A stretch of DNA of 64,000 nucleotides from Buchnera aphidicola str. G002 (Myzus persicae) (GTDB lineage: Bacteria > Pseudomonadota > Gammaproteobacteria > Enterobacterales > Enterobacteriaceae), in the NCBI RefSeq assembly GCF_000521565.1, contig NZ_CP002701.1, forward strand, positions 124,001 to 188,000, given 5' to 3'. Every line of letters begins with the position of its first letter. Within the stretch, counting starts at the first letter, position 1. The notes beneath the pieces are model-generated. The model was not told the DNA's origin. It did not search any database and worked only from the letters and a program-made list of their open reading frames with translations. Below are positions 32,580 to 43,931 of this stretch, in pieces. Position numbers and translations under genes: made by a program.

Positions 32580-33068
32580 TTAAAGATGAGATTTTTTACA
32601 ATGTTTCCATATAAGTATAAGTACACCAAAAAAAATACTAGAATCAGCTATATTAAATGTAGCAAAATGCCAATCATAAAAATGTATATCAATAAAGTCT
32701 ATGACAAAACCATAAAAAATTCGATCTATGAGATTTCCTAATGCTCCAGCAATTATTAAACAATAGCCTATTATTTTGCTTTTTTCTGTTTTTTCAGATT
32801 TAATAATTATATTAATAATTGCCAATATAACAAAAGAACTGATAATAGATAGTAACCATTTTTGTGGTTTTTCTGGATCGGATAATAAACTAAATGCTAT
32901 ACCATAATTGTGAATATGGAAAAAATTTAATATTGAAAAAATTTCTTTTATATCATATACTTCTATATGATTCATGATCCAATTTTTACTAGATATATCC
33001 ATAATAAGAATTAACATTATTATAATGATGTATATACAGTTAATTTTTTTAAAATATTTATTTTCCAT
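32580..33068 (-). CDS. lspA: Lipoprotein signal peptidase
   Basis: Inner-membrane aspartyl protease that cleaves prolipoprotein signal peptides. The 162 residues have four membrane segments and both catalytic aspartates, in GNLIDR and FNIADSSIF. The ATG overlaps the ileS stop by one base (TAATG), so translation is probably coupled, as in E. coli ileS-lspA. The fkpB gene that follows in E. coli is absent. Confidence 0.95.
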   Translation of the reverse strand: MENKYFKKINCIYIIIIMLILIMDISSKNWIMNHIEVYDIKEIFSILNFFHIHNYGIAFSLLSDPEKPQKWLLSIISSFVILAIINIIIKSEKTEKSKIIGYCLIIAGALGNLIDRIFYGFVIDFIDIHFYDWHFATFNIADSSIFFGVLILIWKHCKKSHL

Positions 33069-35890
33069 TATATAAATTTACGTTTTTCACCATTTCCTTG
33101 AGTATTTAAAATACAGCGATTACATATATTACTATTTTTTATATTTTTTTTAATGTCAATAGCATAATGCCAACATCGTAGACATTTTTGTTTTTTTATT
33201 TTTTTTAAAGATATTTTAAAAAAAGAAAGAGTTTTACTTTTTTTAGTATTTATAGGAGCGCTATCATAAAGTTTAACTTGAGCATCAGATGTTAAAAATA
33301 TAAATTTTAGTTCTTTATTTAATATTGTTAATTTTTTAAATAATTTAGGTAATACATAAAGTATTATAGAAGCCTCAAGTGAATTATTAATATTTTTATT
33401 TTTGATTTCTTCTTCTAAAAATTTATTTATTTCATTTTTAATATTGATTATTTCATTCCAAAATTGATAATTAAATAAATCATCTTGATTTAAATGAAAT
33501 AGTTTATCAAACCATTCTTCTGTAAATACATATTTAGAACTTTTTTCTGGTAAATAATCCCATATTTCATTAGCAGTAAAAGATAGTATTGGTGCTATCC
33601 ATCTTACTAATGATTGAATGATATAATATATAGCTGTTTGACAGCTGCGTCTTTCTTGACTGTTTTTTTTAAAAGTGTATTGTCTATCTTTTATAATATC
33701 TAGATAAAAAGATCCCATTTCTATCGAACAGAAATACATTAATCGTTGCACTACTGCATGAAAATTATAATTTTTATAAAATTCAATGATTTCTTCTTGA
33801 ACTATTTTAGTTTGTCCTATAGCCCATTTATCTAAAGAGAGCATTTTATCTCTATCTATTATATGTTTTTCTGGTTTAAAATCACTGATACTAGCTATTA
33901 GGAAACGTGCTGTATTTCTAATCCTACGATATGTATCTGATGCATTTTTTAATATTTCATCAGATATTGAAATATCATTACAATAATTAGAAGAGGCAAC
34001 CCATAATCTTAAAATATCTGCACCTAATGTTTTAATTATCTGATTGGGGCTAATAGTATTACCTATAGATTTAGACATTTTCTGTCCTTTTCCATCAATT
34101 ACAAATCCGTGGGTTAATACATTAGAATAAGGTGCTTTTCCATTTATTAATGTAGATATAATCAGTGAAGACATAAACCAACCTCTATGTTGGTCTGAAC
34201 CTTCTAAATACATATCTGCACTATTTTTAGTGTATTTTTTATTTTTGTATTTTATTGAAGTATGTGTATTTCCTGATTCAAACCATACATCTAATATATC
34301 AAATATTTGAATATATGATGAATGTTCTTTACCTAATATTTCTCTTAAATCTATATTCCACCATGCTTGTATTCCTTCTATTTCTACTTTTTTTGCTATT
34401 ATTTCCATCAAGATAGAAGTTTCAGGATGAATTTTTCCTGTTTTTTTATGTATAAAAATAGACATCGGTACTCCCCATTTTCTTTGTCTAGAGATACACC
34501 AATCAGGTCTTTTTTTTATTAATTCTTTTATTCTTGATTCACCCCATTCAGGTATCCATGATACTTTTTTTATTTCTTTTAAAGAATTATTACGTAAATG
34601 GCGTTGATCTATATTAATGAACCATTGTGGAGTAGCTCTATAAATAATTGGTGTCTTATGTCTCCAACAATGTGGATAGCTATGAGTTAAAGTTTCATAA
34701 TGTAATAAAATATTATAATCGACTAATATTTTAATAATTATCTCATTAGCTTTTAAAATATTAATACCATTTAATTTTGTATGTATGTTATCAATGTAAT
34801 TTCCTTGAACATCAACTAAATGTTTAGTTTTAATATTATATTTTTTACTAATAGTATAATCATCAGGACCATGATCAGGTGCAGTATGTACCGCTCCAGT
34901 ACCTGATTCAAGATTGACATGTTTTCCTAAAATAACAGGCAAAGAAATATTTTTTAGAAATGGATGTAAAAATTTTATATATTCTAAATTTTTTCCTAGC
35001 AAAGAATTTATTACTTTCCATTTTTTTATTTTTAATATTTTAAATAAATGATTAACTAATTCTTTTGCTACAATTATATTCCATTTTTGTGTTTCTATTA
35101 ATTGATACTCAAAATCTGGATGTAGTGTAATTGCTTGACTAGCTGGAAGTGTCCAAGGTGTTGTAGTCCAAATAGGTAAATATATTTCTTTCTTATTTAA
35201 TAATGAACAATTAAATAATTTTCTTAGGATGGAGTTCTGTTCGCTTTTTAAAGCAACAATGATTGAATCAGATTTTTTTTTAGAATATTCGATTTCTGCT
35301 TCAGATAAAGAAGAAGTACATTGAAGGCACCAATGTATGGGTTTAAAATCTTGATATAAATATTTTTTTTCAATTATACAAGAGAGAGTTCTAATAATAT
35401 TGGCTTCATTTTTAAAATCCATTGTAAGATGTGGGTTCTCCCAGTCACCTAATACTCCGAGTCTTATAAAATCTTCTTTTTGAGTTTTGACTTGATTAAT
35501 TGCATATTGTCTGCATTTTTTTTGAAATGTTGAAGTAGAGATTTTTTTATTTTTATCTAAAATACCTTCTTCTACTTTTTGTTCAATTGGTAGTCCGTGG
35601 CAGTCCCAAGAAGGAATAAAAGGTGCATCAAAACCTGATATATTTTTAAATTTTATAATAATATCTTTTAAAATTTTATTGACGGCGTGTCCAATATGAA
35701 TATTACCATTGGCATACGGTGGACCATCATGAAGAAAAAAAATTTTTTTTCCTTCTTTTTTTTTCCTAATTAATTTATAAAGATCATTTTCATACCAATT
35801 TTTTAATATTATTGGTTCTTTTTGTGTAAGGTTACCACGCATAGAAAATTTTGTATCAGGTAAATTTAAAGTTTTTTTATAATCATCCAT
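33068..35890 (-). CDS. ileS: Isoleucyl-tRNA synthetase
   Basis: Class Ia synthetase for tRNA-Ile. The 940 residues (938 in E. coli) have HIGH at 65-68, KMSKS near 605, and a C-terminal zinc finger with CLRCWH and CNRC. The CP1 editing domain keeps the WTTTPWT threonines at 242-244, H335 and D344 (E. coli T241-T243, H333, D342), although N250 is serine and the glycine of APGHG is aspartate. Proofreading of Val-tRNA-Ile thus looks largely preserved, unlike ThrRS and PheRS in this window. A run of nine A lies in the coding strand near 35273. It is between ribF and lspA, as in E. coli. Confidence 0.96.
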   Translation of the reverse strand: MDDYKKTLNLPDTKFSMRGNLTQKEPIILKNWYENDLYKLIRKKKEGKKIFFLHDGPPYANGNIHIGHAVNKILKDIIIKFKNISGFDAPFIPSWDCHGLPIEQKVEEGILDKNKKISTSTFQKKCRQYAINQVKTQKEDFIRLGVLGDWENPHLTMDFKNEANIIRTLSCIIEKKYLYQDFKPIHWCLQCTSSLSEAEIEYSKKKSDSIIVALKSEQNSILRKLFNCSLLNKKEIYLPIWTTTPWTLPASQAITLHPDFEYQLIETQKWNIIVAKELVNHLFKILKIKKWKVINSLLGKNLEYIKFLHPFLKNISLPVILGKHVNLESGTGAVHTAPDHGPDDYTISKKYNIKTKHLVDVQGNYIDNIHTKLNGINILKANEIIIKILVDYNILLHYETLTHSYPHCWRHKTPIIYRATPQWFINIDQRHLRNNSLKEIKKVSWIPEWGESRIKELIKKRPDWCISRQRKWGVPMSIFIHKKTGKIHPETSILMEIIAKKVEIEGIQAWWNIDLREILGKEHSSYIQIFDILDVWFESGNTHTSIKYKNKKYTKNSADMYLEGSDQHRGWFMSSLIISTLINGKAPYSNVLTHGFVIDGKGQKMSKSIGNTISPNQIIKTLGADILRLWVASSNYCNDISISDEILKNASDTYRRIRNTARFLIASISDFKPEKHIIDRDKMLSLDKWAIGQTKIVQEEIIEFYKNYNFHAVVQRLMYFCSIEMGSFYLDIIKDRQYTFKKNSQERRSCQTAIYYIIQSLVRWIAPILSFTANEIWDYLPEKSSKYVFTEEWFDKLFHLNQDDLFNYQFWNEIINIKNEINKFLEEEIKNKNINNSLEASIILYVLPKLFKKLTILNKELKFIFLTSDAQVKLYDSAPINTKKSKTLSFFKISLKKIKKQKCLRCWHYAIDIKKNIKNSNICNRCILNTQGNGEKRKFI

Positions 35891-35911
35891 TCTTTTCTCT
35901 TTTTTTTAAGA

Positions 35912-36853
35912 TTAATTTTTATAAATTTCAAAAAAATTTTTAACTATTAAAATGTCTTGATAAATTTGATTTTGCAGTTCTTTTGTTGAAATAAAAATTT
36001 TCTCATCACGTATTCTTTTATATAGAATGACTTCTATATATTTTCCATATAAATTTATATTTTGATCAAATAAATAAACTTCGAGTATTCTATTTTTTTT
36101 AGTGCTAAAAAAATTTTTTTTGATCCCAATATTACAAATTCCTGTACATATTTGATTTGATAAATAACGTACTTTTACTGCATATACGCCATTTTTTAAG
36201 AAAGAATATTTTTTTAAAGATATATTTGCTGTGGGATAACCTATTCTTCTTCCTATTGCATTTCCATGTACGACTTTACCAAAAATACTATAAGAACGAC
36301 CTAGAAGAAGAGAAGCTAATTTTATTTTATTTTGGGATAATGCAATTCTGATGTTAGTACTACTAATTTTTATATTATTTTTATATAAAGATTTAATTTT
36401 TATAATCTGAAATTTATATTTATTTTTAAATTCTTCTAAAAGATCAAAGTCTCCAGTTCTTTTAAAGCCAAATTTAAAATCCTCTCCTATTACAATAAAT
36501 TTTATATGTAGTTTATTTATTAATATATTTATGATAAAATCTTCCGCACTTAAAGATTTAAAAAAATTATTAAATCGAATACATAAAACTTTATTAATAT
36601 TAAAATATGAAATACGTTTTATTTTTTCACGAAATGTTGTAATTCTAACTGGAGCATCTTTATTTTTTAAAAATTCTAGCGGCTGTGGTTCAAATAAAAT
36701 TATTATAGTAGGTATTTTATATTCCTGACCTATTTTATGTATGTAAGAGAATAGTTTTTGATGACCTAAATGTATTCCATCAAAGTTGCCAATGGTAACA
36801 ACAGAATTAGAATTCATTTCTTTAATATTATGAATACCTCGTATAATATTCAT
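35912..36853 (-). CDS. ribF: Bifunctional riboflavin kinase / FAD synthetase
   Basis: Phosphorylates riboflavin to FMN and adenylates it to FAD, cofactors for complex I. The 313 residues (313 in E. coli) have the N-terminal nucleotidyltransferase motif GNFDGIHLGHQKLF, the IGEDFKFGFKRTGD block, SSTNIRIAL, and the kinase motif GRRIGYPTANI. It is divergent from rpsT with a 191-base AT-rich gap. Confidence 0.95.
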   Translation of the reverse strand: MNIIRGIHNIKEMNSNSVVTIGNFDGIHLGHQKLFSYIHKIGQEYKIPTIIILFEPQPLEFLKNKDAPVRITTFREKIKRISYFNINKVLCIRFNNFFKSLSAEDFIINILINKLHIKFIVIGEDFKFGFKRTGDFDLLEEFKNKYKFQIIKIKSLYKNNIKISSTNIRIALSQNKIKLASLLLGRSYSIFGKVVHGNAIGRRIGYPTANISLKKYSFLKNGVYAVKVRYLSNQICTGICNIGIKKNFFSTKKNRILEVYLFDQNINLYGKYIEVILYKRIRDEKIFISTKELQNQIYQDILIVKNFFEIYKN

Positions 36854-37044
36854 TTTGAACTAACCTTATTAAATTAAGAAATTATATAAAGATATTTGTT
36901 CTTAAAATTGTTATATATAATGTTTTTGCTTTCTATATTAGTTTTTTATTTATAATTAGTTATATAATTAAAACATGTTTTTAGTATATTTATTAATATT
37001 ATTATTTCAAATAAATGTTAAATTTTTCAACTAAGAGGTGACTA

Positions 37045-37305
37045 TTGGCTAATATTAAAGCTGCTAAAAAAGATGCAGTAACATCTGAAAAACGTCGGAA
37101 ACAAAATACTAGTCGACGTTCAATGATTCGAACTGTTATTAAAAAAGTACGAATAGCTATAATGTCTGGTGATAAAAATATTGCACAAGATGCGTTTAGA
37201 AAAATGCAACCAATCGTAGATAGTCATGTTAATAAACGTTTAATACATAAAAATAAAGCTGCACGTTATAAATCTAATTTTGCATTACAGATTACTAAAA
37301 TGTGA
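37045..37305 (+). CDS. rpsT: 30S ribosomal protein S20 (UUG start)
   Basis: Binds 16S rRNA in the 30S body. The 86-residue product (87 in E. coli) starts [10 protein letters not shown] after a TTG at 37045; AAGAGGTG (37033-37040) lies just upstream and no in-frame ATG exists. E. coli rpsT also uses UUG, a feature tied to S20 expression control. [12 protein letters not shown] and [16 protein letters not shown] blocks are present. It is convergent with dnaJ. Confidence 0.95.
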   Translation: MANIKAAKKDAVTSEKRRKQNTSRRSMIRTVIKKVRIAIMSGDKNIAQDAFRKMQPIVDSHVNKRLIHKNKAARYKSNFALQITKM

Positions 37306-37326
37306 AAAGATTAGTATAACTCAAAT

Positions 37327-37359
37327 AGTATTGCCTCTCATTTTTTAAGAAGCAATACT
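37327..37359. terminator. Inverted repeat between convergent rpsT and dnaJ
   Basis: Eight-bp arms AGTATTGC (37327-37334) and GCAATACT (37352-37359) around a 17-base loop that contains a T6 run. It lies in the 62-base gap between two convergent genes, so it may act as a bidirectional terminator, though no long T run follows either arm. Confidence 0.5.
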
Positions 37360-37367
37360 GTAAGAAA

Positions 37368-38504
37368 TTATCGTGTTAAATCATCAAAAAATCTTTTGAC
37401 TCCATCAAAGAATCTTTTAGAACGGGGGCTATTATTTTCACCTCGAAAACCGTTAAAACTTTTTCCTAATTCATATAAGAGATTCTTTTGCTGCTCGTTT
37501 AGATTAACTGGCGTTTCTACGACGACACGACATAATAAATCACCTTGATTTCTATTTTGTACTGATTTTACTCCTCTGCCCCGAATACGAAAAAGTTTTC
37601 CTGACTGTGTTTCATGTGGTATTTTTAGTTTAACTCTTCCATCTAGTGTTGGAACCTCTATTTCTCCTCCTAATGCAGCCATAGTAAAATTTATTGGGAC
37701 CTCACAGTATAGATTATTTTCTTCTCTTTCAAAAATGGGATGTTTTTTTACTGAGATCTGGACATAAAGGTCTCCAGATTGTGCACCATTAGAACCAGCT
37801 TCTCCTTCATTATTTAAACGTATTCGATCATTACTGTCAATACCAGGTGGTATTTTTACTACTAATGTTTTATAAGATTCAATTCGTCCTTGTCCATGAC
37901 ATATATTACATGGATCTTTGATAACTACTCCTCTTCCTTGGCATGTAGGACATGATTGTTGTACAGTAAAAAAACCTTTTCTGATATGTACTTGACCTTT
38001 GCCATTACATGTAGAACATGAACGTGGTTTAGTACCAATATTCGCACCACTTCCATGACATCTTTTACATTTTTGAAGAGTCGGAATACGAATTTCTTTT
38101 TTTATTCCTTTTACTGCTTCTTCTAATAATATTTCCATTTTATAGCATAAATCAGCTCCTTTTTTAGCTCTTTGAGATCTGTTTCCACCAAATATATCAC
38201 CGAAAACATCTCCAAAAATATCTCCAAAATCTGTAGAACTAGTAAATGAACTATAAGTATTATTAGCAGAATGACCATTTTCAAAAGCAGCATGTCCATA
38301 TTGATCATATGCAGCACGTTTTTCTTCATTAATTAATATTTCATATGCCTCTTTTATTTCTTTAAATTTGTTTTCAGCAGTTTTATCTCCTTGGTTTCGA
38401 TCAGGATGATACTTCATCGCTAGTTTTTTATATGCTTTTTTTATTTCCCGTTCTTCAGCTGATTTTTGAATCCCTAAAATTTGATAATAATCTTTTTTTG
38501 CCAT
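37368..38504 (-). CDS. dnaJ: DnaJ, Hsp40 co-chaperone
   Basis: Delivers unfolded substrates to DnaK and stimulates its ATPase. The 378 residues (376 in E. coli) have a J-domain with HPD near residue 33, a Gly/Phe-rich linker, four CxxCxGxG-type zinc repeats ([32 protein letters not shown]), and the substrate-binding C-terminal domain. It lies downstream of dnaK across a 112-base spacer that holds a strong hairpin. Confidence 0.96.
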   Translation of the reverse strand: MAKKDYYQILGIQKSAEEREIKKAYKKLAMKYHPDRNQGDKTAENKFKEIKEAYEILINEEKRAAYDQYGHAAFENGHSANNTYSSFTSSTDFGDIFGDVFGDIFGGNRSQRAKKGADLCYKMEILLEEAVKGIKKEIRIPTLQKCKRCHGSGANIGTKPRSCSTCNGKGQVHIRKGFFTVQQSCPTCQGRGVVIKDPCNICHGQGRIESYKTLVVKIPPGIDSNDRIRLNNEGEAGSNGAQSGDLYVQISVKKHPIFEREENNLYCEVPINFTMAALGGEIEVPTLDGRVKLKIPHETQSGKLFRIRGRGVKSVQNRNQGDLLCRVVVETPVNLNEQQKNLLYELGKSFNGFRGENNSPRSKRFFDGVKRFFDDLTR

Positions 38505-38536
38505 TCTTGTTTACTCTTGCTTGTTTAAAAATAATT

Positions 38537-38568
38537 GCACGGGCGTAGATAAGTTTCTACGCCCGTGC
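38537..38568 (-). terminator. GC-rich perfect hairpin between dnaK and dnaJ
   Basis: A 13-bp perfect stem with arms GCACGGGCGTAGA (38537-38549) and TCTACGCCCGTGC (38556-38568) and a six-base loop. About 70% of the stem is G or C, against a very AT-rich background. Read on the minus strand it is followed by a short T-rich stretch, so it may be a leaky terminator that lowers dnaJ relative to dnaK, or an mRNA-stabilising structure. Confidence 0.7.
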
Positions 38569-38616
38569 CAGTTTAAAGTCCATTGTAATTTTGTTTTATT
38601 TTTTTACTTAAAGTAG

Positions 38617-40530
38617 TTATTTTTTAGGATCTTTAATTTCTTCAAATTCTGCATCTACGACATTTTCGTCTTTTTTATTAGATGATGTATCTGCTTTTTT
38701 TAAATTTTCTTCTGAATTTTTTTGATTTATTTCATTTAACTTGGATGAAGTTTTTAAAAGCATCTGTATATTTTGTTCAATTTCAGACTTATTTTCTCCT
38801 TTTAATGCTTTTTCTAGTTTCTCTAAAGCTAATTCGATTTCTTTTTTATCATTTTTTTCAATTAAATCTTTACTGTCACTTAATTGTTTTTTAGTACTAT
38901 GGATTAATTGATCGCCTTGGTTTCGTAATTGGACTAGTTCTTCGAATTTTTGATCGGCCTCAGAGTTGGCTTCTGCATCACTGACCATTTTTTGAATTTC
39001 TTCTTCATTTAGTCCAGAAGATGCTTTAATTGTAATTTTTTGTTCCTTTCCTGTTTTTTTATCTTTAGCAGATACATGTAATATTCCATCAGAATCGATA
39101 TCAAATGTAACTTCAATTTGAGCTGTACCTCTAGGTGCTGGTTGGATACCATCTAAATTGAACTGTCCTAAAGATTTATTATCTGATGATTTTTTACGTT
39201 CACCTTGTAGTATATGTATGGTTACTGCTGATTGATTGTCTTCGGCTGTTGAAAAAACTTGGCTATGTTTAGTAGGAATAGTAGTATTTTTCTTGATGAG
39301 TGATGTCATTATTCCACCCATTGTTTCAATTCCAAGTGATAAAGGAGTGACGTCTAATAATAAAACATCTTTTACATCACCTGATAGAACTCCTCCTTGT
39401 ACCGCTGCACCTACTGCTACAGCTTCATCTGGATTAACATCTTTTCTAGGCTCTTTACCAAAAAAATCTGCAACTTTTTTTTGAACCATAGGCATTCTTG
39501 TCTGTCCACCCACTAATATAACATCATGAATGTCTGACACTGAAAGTCCTGCATCTTTTAATGCAACTTTTAACGGTTCAATAGAACGTATGACTAAGTC
39601 TTCTACTAGAGACTCTAATTTTGAACGAGTTACTTTTATATTAAGGTGTTTTGGACCATTAGAGTCTGCTGTAATATATGGTAGATTGACATCTGTTTGT
39701 TGTGCAGATGATAATTCTATTTTAGCTTTTTCTGCGGATTCTTTTAAACGTTGCATGGATAATGGATCATTTCTTAAATCTATTCCTTGTTCTTTTTTAA
39801 ATTCTGTTACTAAATAGTTAATTAATCTGCTGTCAAAATCTTCTCCTCCTAGATGAGTATCTCCATTAGTAGCAAGAACTTCAAATGTTTTTTCTTTATC
39901 TACATCATCAATTTCAATAATAGATATATCAAATGTTCCACCACCTAAATCGTAGACAGCTATTGTTCTATTTCCTTGTCCTTTATCTAAACCGTAAGCA
40001 AGTGCAGCTGCTGTCGGTTCGTTAATGATTCTTTTTACTTCTAGTCCTGCTATTCTTCCAGCATCTTTAGTAGCTTGACGTTGAGCATCATTAAAATAAG
40101 CAGGCACTGTAATAACCGCTTCTTTGATTGACTCTCCTAAATAATCTTCAGCAGTTTTTTTCATTTTTTTTAATACTTCTGCAGATATTTGCGGTGGAGC
40201 CATTTTTTGTTTTTTTATATCAATCCATGCGTCACCATTGTCAGAATTGATAATTTTATAAGGCATTATTTTTATGTCACGTTGTACTTCATCATCTTTA
40301 AATTTTCTACCAATTAATCGTTTTATTGCAAATAACGTATTTTTTGGATTAGTTATAGCTTGACGTTTAGCTGGCTGTCCTACTAAAACTTCTCCTTCTT
40401 GAGTATAGGCAATAATAGAAGGTGTGGTACGATCACCTTCTGCATTTTCTAAAACACGAGGTTTGTTGCCATCCATAATGGCAACACAAGAGTTGGTTGT
40501 TCCCAAGTCAATACCAATAATTTTACCCAT
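38617..40530 (-). CDS. dnaK: DnaK, Hsp70 chaperone
   Basis: ATP-driven chaperone for protein folding and heat-shock response. The 637 residues (638 in E. coli) have the nucleotide-binding domain with [41 protein letters not shown], and the substrate-binding domain and helical lid ending [16 protein letters not shown] precedes the ATG. A sigma-32-type promoter lies about 125 bases upstream. Chaperones are often highly expressed in such symbionts. Confidence 0.97.
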   Translation of the reverse strand: MGKIIGIDLGTTNSCVAIMDGNKPRVLENAEGDRTTPSIIAYTQEGEVLVGQPAKRQAITNPKNTLFAIKRLIGRKFKDDEVQRDIKIMPYKIINSDNGDAWIDIKKQKMAPPQISAEVLKKMKKTAEDYLGESIKEAVITVPAYFNDAQRQATKDAGRIAGLEVKRIINEPTAAALAYGLDKGQGNRTIAVYDLGGGTFDISIIEIDDVDKEKTFEVLATNGDTHLGGEDFDSRLINYLVTEFKKEQGIDLRNDPLSMQRLKESAEKAKIELSSAQQTDVNLPYITADSNGPKHLNIKVTRSKLESLVEDLVIRSIEPLKVALKDAGLSVSDIHDVILVGGQTRMPMVQKKVADFFGKEPRKDVNPDEAVAVGAAVQGGVLSGDVKDVLLLDVTPLSLGIETMGGIMTSLIKKNTTIPTKHSQVFSTAEDNQSAVTIHILQGERKKSSDNKSLGQFNLDGIQPAPRGTAQIEVTFDIDSDGILHVSAKDKKTGKEQKITIKASSGLNEEEIQKMVSDAEANSEADQKFEELVQLRNQGDQLIHSTKKQLSDSKDLIEKNDKKEIELALEKLEKALKGENKSEIEQNIQMLLKTSSKLNEINQKNSEENLKKADTSSNKKDENVVDAEFEEIKDPKK

Positions 40531-40889
40531 TAAAATTTCTCCTATTTAATATTTTGATAAATTGGGTTCTTCAACCTTTATGCGGCCATTTTTTTAGCTT
40601 TTAATAAGCTACATAGGATTTTTCTGTGCTTTATCTGTAGTGTTGAATGATTATTAAATGGGGTCACTTTTCCGGTCATCAAGGGTTAAGAGTAAAAAAA
40701 ACAAGTATAACTGAAGACTAGTTTAAATAATAATTTTTTACTTTTCATTTATAAATTAAATAGATACTTTATTTTTTATTGAAATATTTAATATATAGTA
40801 AATTTTATTTTTGTGTCATATGATTTATATAGATAAAATAAATAATACATTTTATTAAATAAAATCTATTTCGATTACAAGGAAAATTT
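40531..40889. other. 359-base gap between divergent dnaK and nuoA
   Basis: Contains the dnaK leader (about 120 bases), the heat-shock promoter at 40655-40685, and the AT-rich flank of the nuo operon. The leader has a small AGCTT/AAGCT hairpin near 40600 and unusual GC-containing words (GCGGCC). Upstream of nuoA an AAGGA lies before the ATG. I could not single out a nuo promoter. Confidence 0.6.
40655..40685 (-). promoter_or_regulatory. Sigma-32 (RpoH) heat-shock promoter of dnaKJ
   Basis: On the minus strand: -35 CCCTTGATG (40685-40677), a 14-base spacer from CTTGAT to CCCCAT, and -10 CCCCATTTA (40663-40655). This matches the sigma-32 consensus and, as I recall it, the E. coli dnaK P1 promoter in both boxes and in spacing. 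It lies about 125 bases before the dnaK start. Confidence 0.85.
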
Positions 40890-41267
40890 ATGTTAGACAA
40901 TTTAGATCAAATAACTGAATGTTTATCTTTTTTTATTTTTATATTTTTTTCTTTAGGACTTTGTTTTTTTTTACTTTTTTTAAGTTCAATGCTTGGTGGA
41001 AAATCTTCATCTAGATATAAAAATACACCTTTCGAATCAGGGATTGTATCCATCGGGAACACTAATCTTCATTTTTCTGTAAAATTTTATTTAATTGCAA
41101 TGTTTTTTGTGGTTTTTGATGTGGAAGCTCTTTATTTATACGCATGGTCTATTAGTATCTCTGAATCTGGATGGATTGGATTTAGTGAGGCTGCTATGTT
41201 TATTTTATCTATTTTATTATCTTTGTTTTATTTGATTCGTATCAAAGCGCTCAATTGGATATCCTAA
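40890..41267 (+). CDS. nuoA: NADH-quinone oxidoreductase subunit A
   Basis: Membrane subunit of respiratory complex I, near the quinone site. The 125 residues are shorter than E. coli (147), mostly at the two ends. Three membrane segments, the loop block YKNTPFESGI, and KFYLIAMFFVVFDVEALYLYAW are conserved. It opens the 13-gene nuo operon, all on the plus strand. Confidence 0.95.
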   Translation: MLDNLDQITECLSFFIFIFFSLGLCFFLLFLSSMLGGKSSSRYKNTPFESGIVSIGNTNLHFSVKFYLIAMFFVVFDVEALYLYAWSISISESGWIGFSEAAMFILSILLSLFYLIRIKALNWIS

Positions 41268-41321
41268 TCGTTTAGGATAGTATTTTGAATTTATTAATAA
41301 TGTAAATTTATGAGGTATAAA

Positions 41322-41999
41322 ATGGATTATACTTTAACAAGAGTGGATACTAAAAAAAATAATCAAAAGTATCCAAAACAAATTACTGAATCTGTTAGAG
41401 ATCCCATAGAAGATTACTTAAAAAAAAATATTTTTATGGGTAAAATTACTCAGTTAATGCATAAATTAGTTAATTGGGGAAGAAGAAATTCTCTTTGGCC
41501 TTATAATTTCGGTCTGTCTTGTTGTTATGTTGAAATGGTATCTGCTTTTACTTCTGTACATGATGTTGCACGTTTTGGTTCAGAAGTATTACGTGCTTCT
41601 CCTAGACAAGCAGATGTTATGGTTATTGCTGGTACACCATTTATAAAAATGGCTCCTGTTATTCAACGATTATATGATCAAATGCTAGAGCCTAAATGGG
41701 TCATTTCTATGGGTGCTTGTGCTAATTCTGGAGGTATGTACGATATTTATTCTGTAGTACAAGGGGTAGATAAATTTCTACCAGTAGATATTTATATTCC
41801 TGGCTGTCCACCTCGTCCAGAATCATATATACAAGCCTTAATGTTATTACAAAAACTAATAAAAGAAGAGAGAAGACCATTATCTTGGATAATTGGAGAA
41901 CAGGGCGTATATCATAAAAAAATGTCATCTGAAAGAATTAAAAAAAGAAATAAAAGAATTAATGTTATTAACCTTCCAACTTCAGAAAAAATTAAATGA
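41322..41999 (+). CDS. nuoB: NADH-quinone oxidoreductase subunit B
   Basis: Carries Fe-S cluster N2, the last donor before quinone. The start at 41322 gives MDYTLTRVD as in E. coli, with GAGGT at 41312-41316; the ATG at 41310 overlaps this site. The 225 residues keep the cluster cysteines in [18 protein letters not shown] and IPGCPPRPE. Located between nuoA and nuoC with a 127-base gap after it. Confidence 0.95.
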   Translation: MDYTLTRVDTKKNNQKYPKQITESVRDPIEDYLKKNIFMGKITQLMHKLVNWGRRNSLWPYNFGLSCCYVEMVSAFTSVHDVARFGSEVLRASPRQADVMVIAGTPFIKMAPVIQRLYDQMLEPKWVISMGACANSGGMYDIYSVVQGVDKFLPVDIYIPGCPPRPESYIQALMLLQKLIKEERRPLSWIIGEQGVYHKKMSSERIKKRNKRINVINLPTSEKIK

Positions 42000-42126
42000 T
42001 ATAATTGAGTTTAAGAAGTATAAATCTCTTTAATACTGCTGATGTTTTATTTAGATAATGATAGTATTAATAATACTATATTTTAAAATATTATATTTTT
42101 CTAAATTTATGTAGAACGAGAGATTT

Positions 42127-43929
42127 ATGACAAATTTAATGAAAAAAGAAAATAATTTTTTTTTAAAAGGTAATTGTAAAGAAAACTCAAAAAATTTAGT
42201 AATCGAAAATTTATTTAACTTTTTTGGTAAAGATTTTGCTTTTTATCAAAAAACTTTAACTGGTTTTCCTATATTATGGATAAATAGAATAATTTTAATA
42301 AAAGTAGGAGAATATTTATATAATTTATCTCCACCTTATATTATGCTTTATGACCTACATGGTGTAGATGAGCGTTTCCGATTACATCGTAAAAATTTAC
42401 CTAAAGCTGATTTTTCAGTATTTTACCATTTAATATCTATTGAAAGTAATTCCGATATTATGCTAAAAGTACCATTATTCGAACATGATTTAAGTTTGCC
42501 TACATTTACAGGTCTGTTTTCTAATGCTAATTGGTATGAACGTGAAACTTGGGATATGTTCGGTATTGTTTTTGATAAACATCCTAATTTAACTCGTATT
42601 ATTATGCCAAGTACATGGAAAGGACATCCGTTGCGAAAAAATTATTCTGCAAGAGCGACTGATCATGAAGCTTTCTATTTAAATGAAATAAAAGAAGATG
42701 CTGAAATGGAAGGTTTGAAATTTAAACCTGAGTTATGGGGTATGAAACGTAAAAAAGATGATGTAGAATTTATGTTTTTGAATTTAGGACCTAATCATCC
42801 TTCTGCTCATGGTGCTTTTAGAATCGTTTTACAACTAGATGGTGAAAATATTATAGATTGTGTTCCAGATATTGGATATCATCATCGTGGAGCGGAAAAA
42901 ATGGCAGAACGTCAGTCATGGCATAGTTATATCCCATATACTGATCGTATTGAATATCTTGGTGGCTGCGTTAATGAAATGCCTTATGTTTTATCTGTAG
43001 AAAAATTAGCTAATATTTCAGTGCCAAAAAAAGCAGAAGTAATTCGTGTTATGATGTCAGAATTATTTCGTATTAATAGTCATTTATTGTATATTTCTAC
43101 TTTTATTCAAGATGTCGGTTGTATGACACCTGTTTTTTTAGCATTTACTGATCGTCAAAAAATATATGATTTAATTGAAGCAATTACAGGTGCACGTATG
43201 CATCCTGCATGGTTTCGTATTGGTGGAGTAGCTAATGATTTACCAAAAGGTTGGCATACTTTATTAAAAGAATTTTTAATTTGGATGCCAAAAAGATTAA
43301 AATATTATGTAAAAACCGCTTTAGAAAATAGTATTTTAATTAATAGATCAAAAGGAATTGCAAAATACAATAAAGAAGAGGCATTAAAATGGGGTGTAAC
43401 AGGAGCAGGATTGCGTGCTACAGGAATAGATTTTGATGTGAGAAAATGGCGACCGTATTCTGGATATGAAAATTATACTTTTGATGTACCAGTAGGAGGA
43501 GGAATCAGCGATTGCTATTCAAGAGTCATGATAAAAGTAGAAGAAATTTATCAAAGTCTTCGCATTTTAAAGCAATGTTTACATAATATGCCAGAAGGTC
43601 CTTTTAAATCTGAGCATCCTTTAAGTACACCACCTGATAAAGAATCAGCTTTACAGAATATAGATACTATGATTTCTCATTTTCTACAAGTATCTTGGGG
43701 GCCTGTCATTCCACAAAATGAAAGTTTTCAAATGATTGAAGCAACAAAAGGAATTAATAGTTATTACTTAATTAGTGATGGTGGTACGATGAGTTATCGT
43801 ACTAGAATAAGAACGCCTAGTTTTCCACATTTACAACAAATACCTGCAGTAATTCGTGGAAGTTTGATATCAGATTTAATTGTATACTTAGGTAGTATAG
43901 ATTTTGTCATGTCTGACGTGGATAGATAA
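42127..43929 (+). CDS. nuoC: NADH-quinone oxidoreductase fused subunit C/D
   Basis: Hydrophilic subunit of the peripheral arm, with the C and D domains fused as in E. coli (600 residues). The NuoC part (about 1-190) has [13 protein letters not shown] and the NuoD part (about 200-600) has [37 protein letters not shown] and the C-terminal DFVMSDVDR, which shape the quinone site. Some annotations call it nuoCD. Confidence 0.96.
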   Translation: MTNLMKKENNFFLKGNCKENSKNLVIENLFNFFGKDFAFYQKTLTGFPILWINRIILIKVGEYLYNLSPPYIMLYDLHGVDERFRLHRKNLPKADFSVFYHLISIESNSDIMLKVPLFEHDLSLPTFTGLFSNANWYERETWDMFGIVFDKHPNLTRIIMPSTWKGHPLRKNYSARATDHEAFYLNEIKEDAEMEGLKFKPELWGMKRKKDDVEFMFLNLGPNHPSAHGAFRIVLQLDGENIIDCVPDIGYHHRGAEKMAERQSWHSYIPYTDRIEYLGGCVNEMPYVLSVEKLANISVPKKAEVIRVMMSELFRINSHLLYISTFIQDVGCMTPVFLAFTDRQKIYDLIEAITGARMHPAWFRIGGVANDLPKGWHTLLKEFLIWMPKRLKYYVKTALENSILINRSKGIAKYNKEEALKWGVTGAGLRATGIDFDVRKWRPYSGYENYTFDVPVGGGISDCYSRVMIKVEEIYQSLRILKQCLHNMPEGPFKSEHPLSTPPDKESALQNIDTMISHFLQVSWGPVIPQNESFQMIEATKGINSYYLISDGGTMSYRTRIRTPSFPHLQQIPAVIRGSLISDLIVYLGSIDFVMSDVDR

Positions 43930-43931
43930 TT

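Noticed and set aside
40780-40850. Sigma-70-like boxes upstream of nuoA
   Set aside because: Several TTGxxx/TAxxxT pairs fit, but the background is so AT-rich that none can be preferred.
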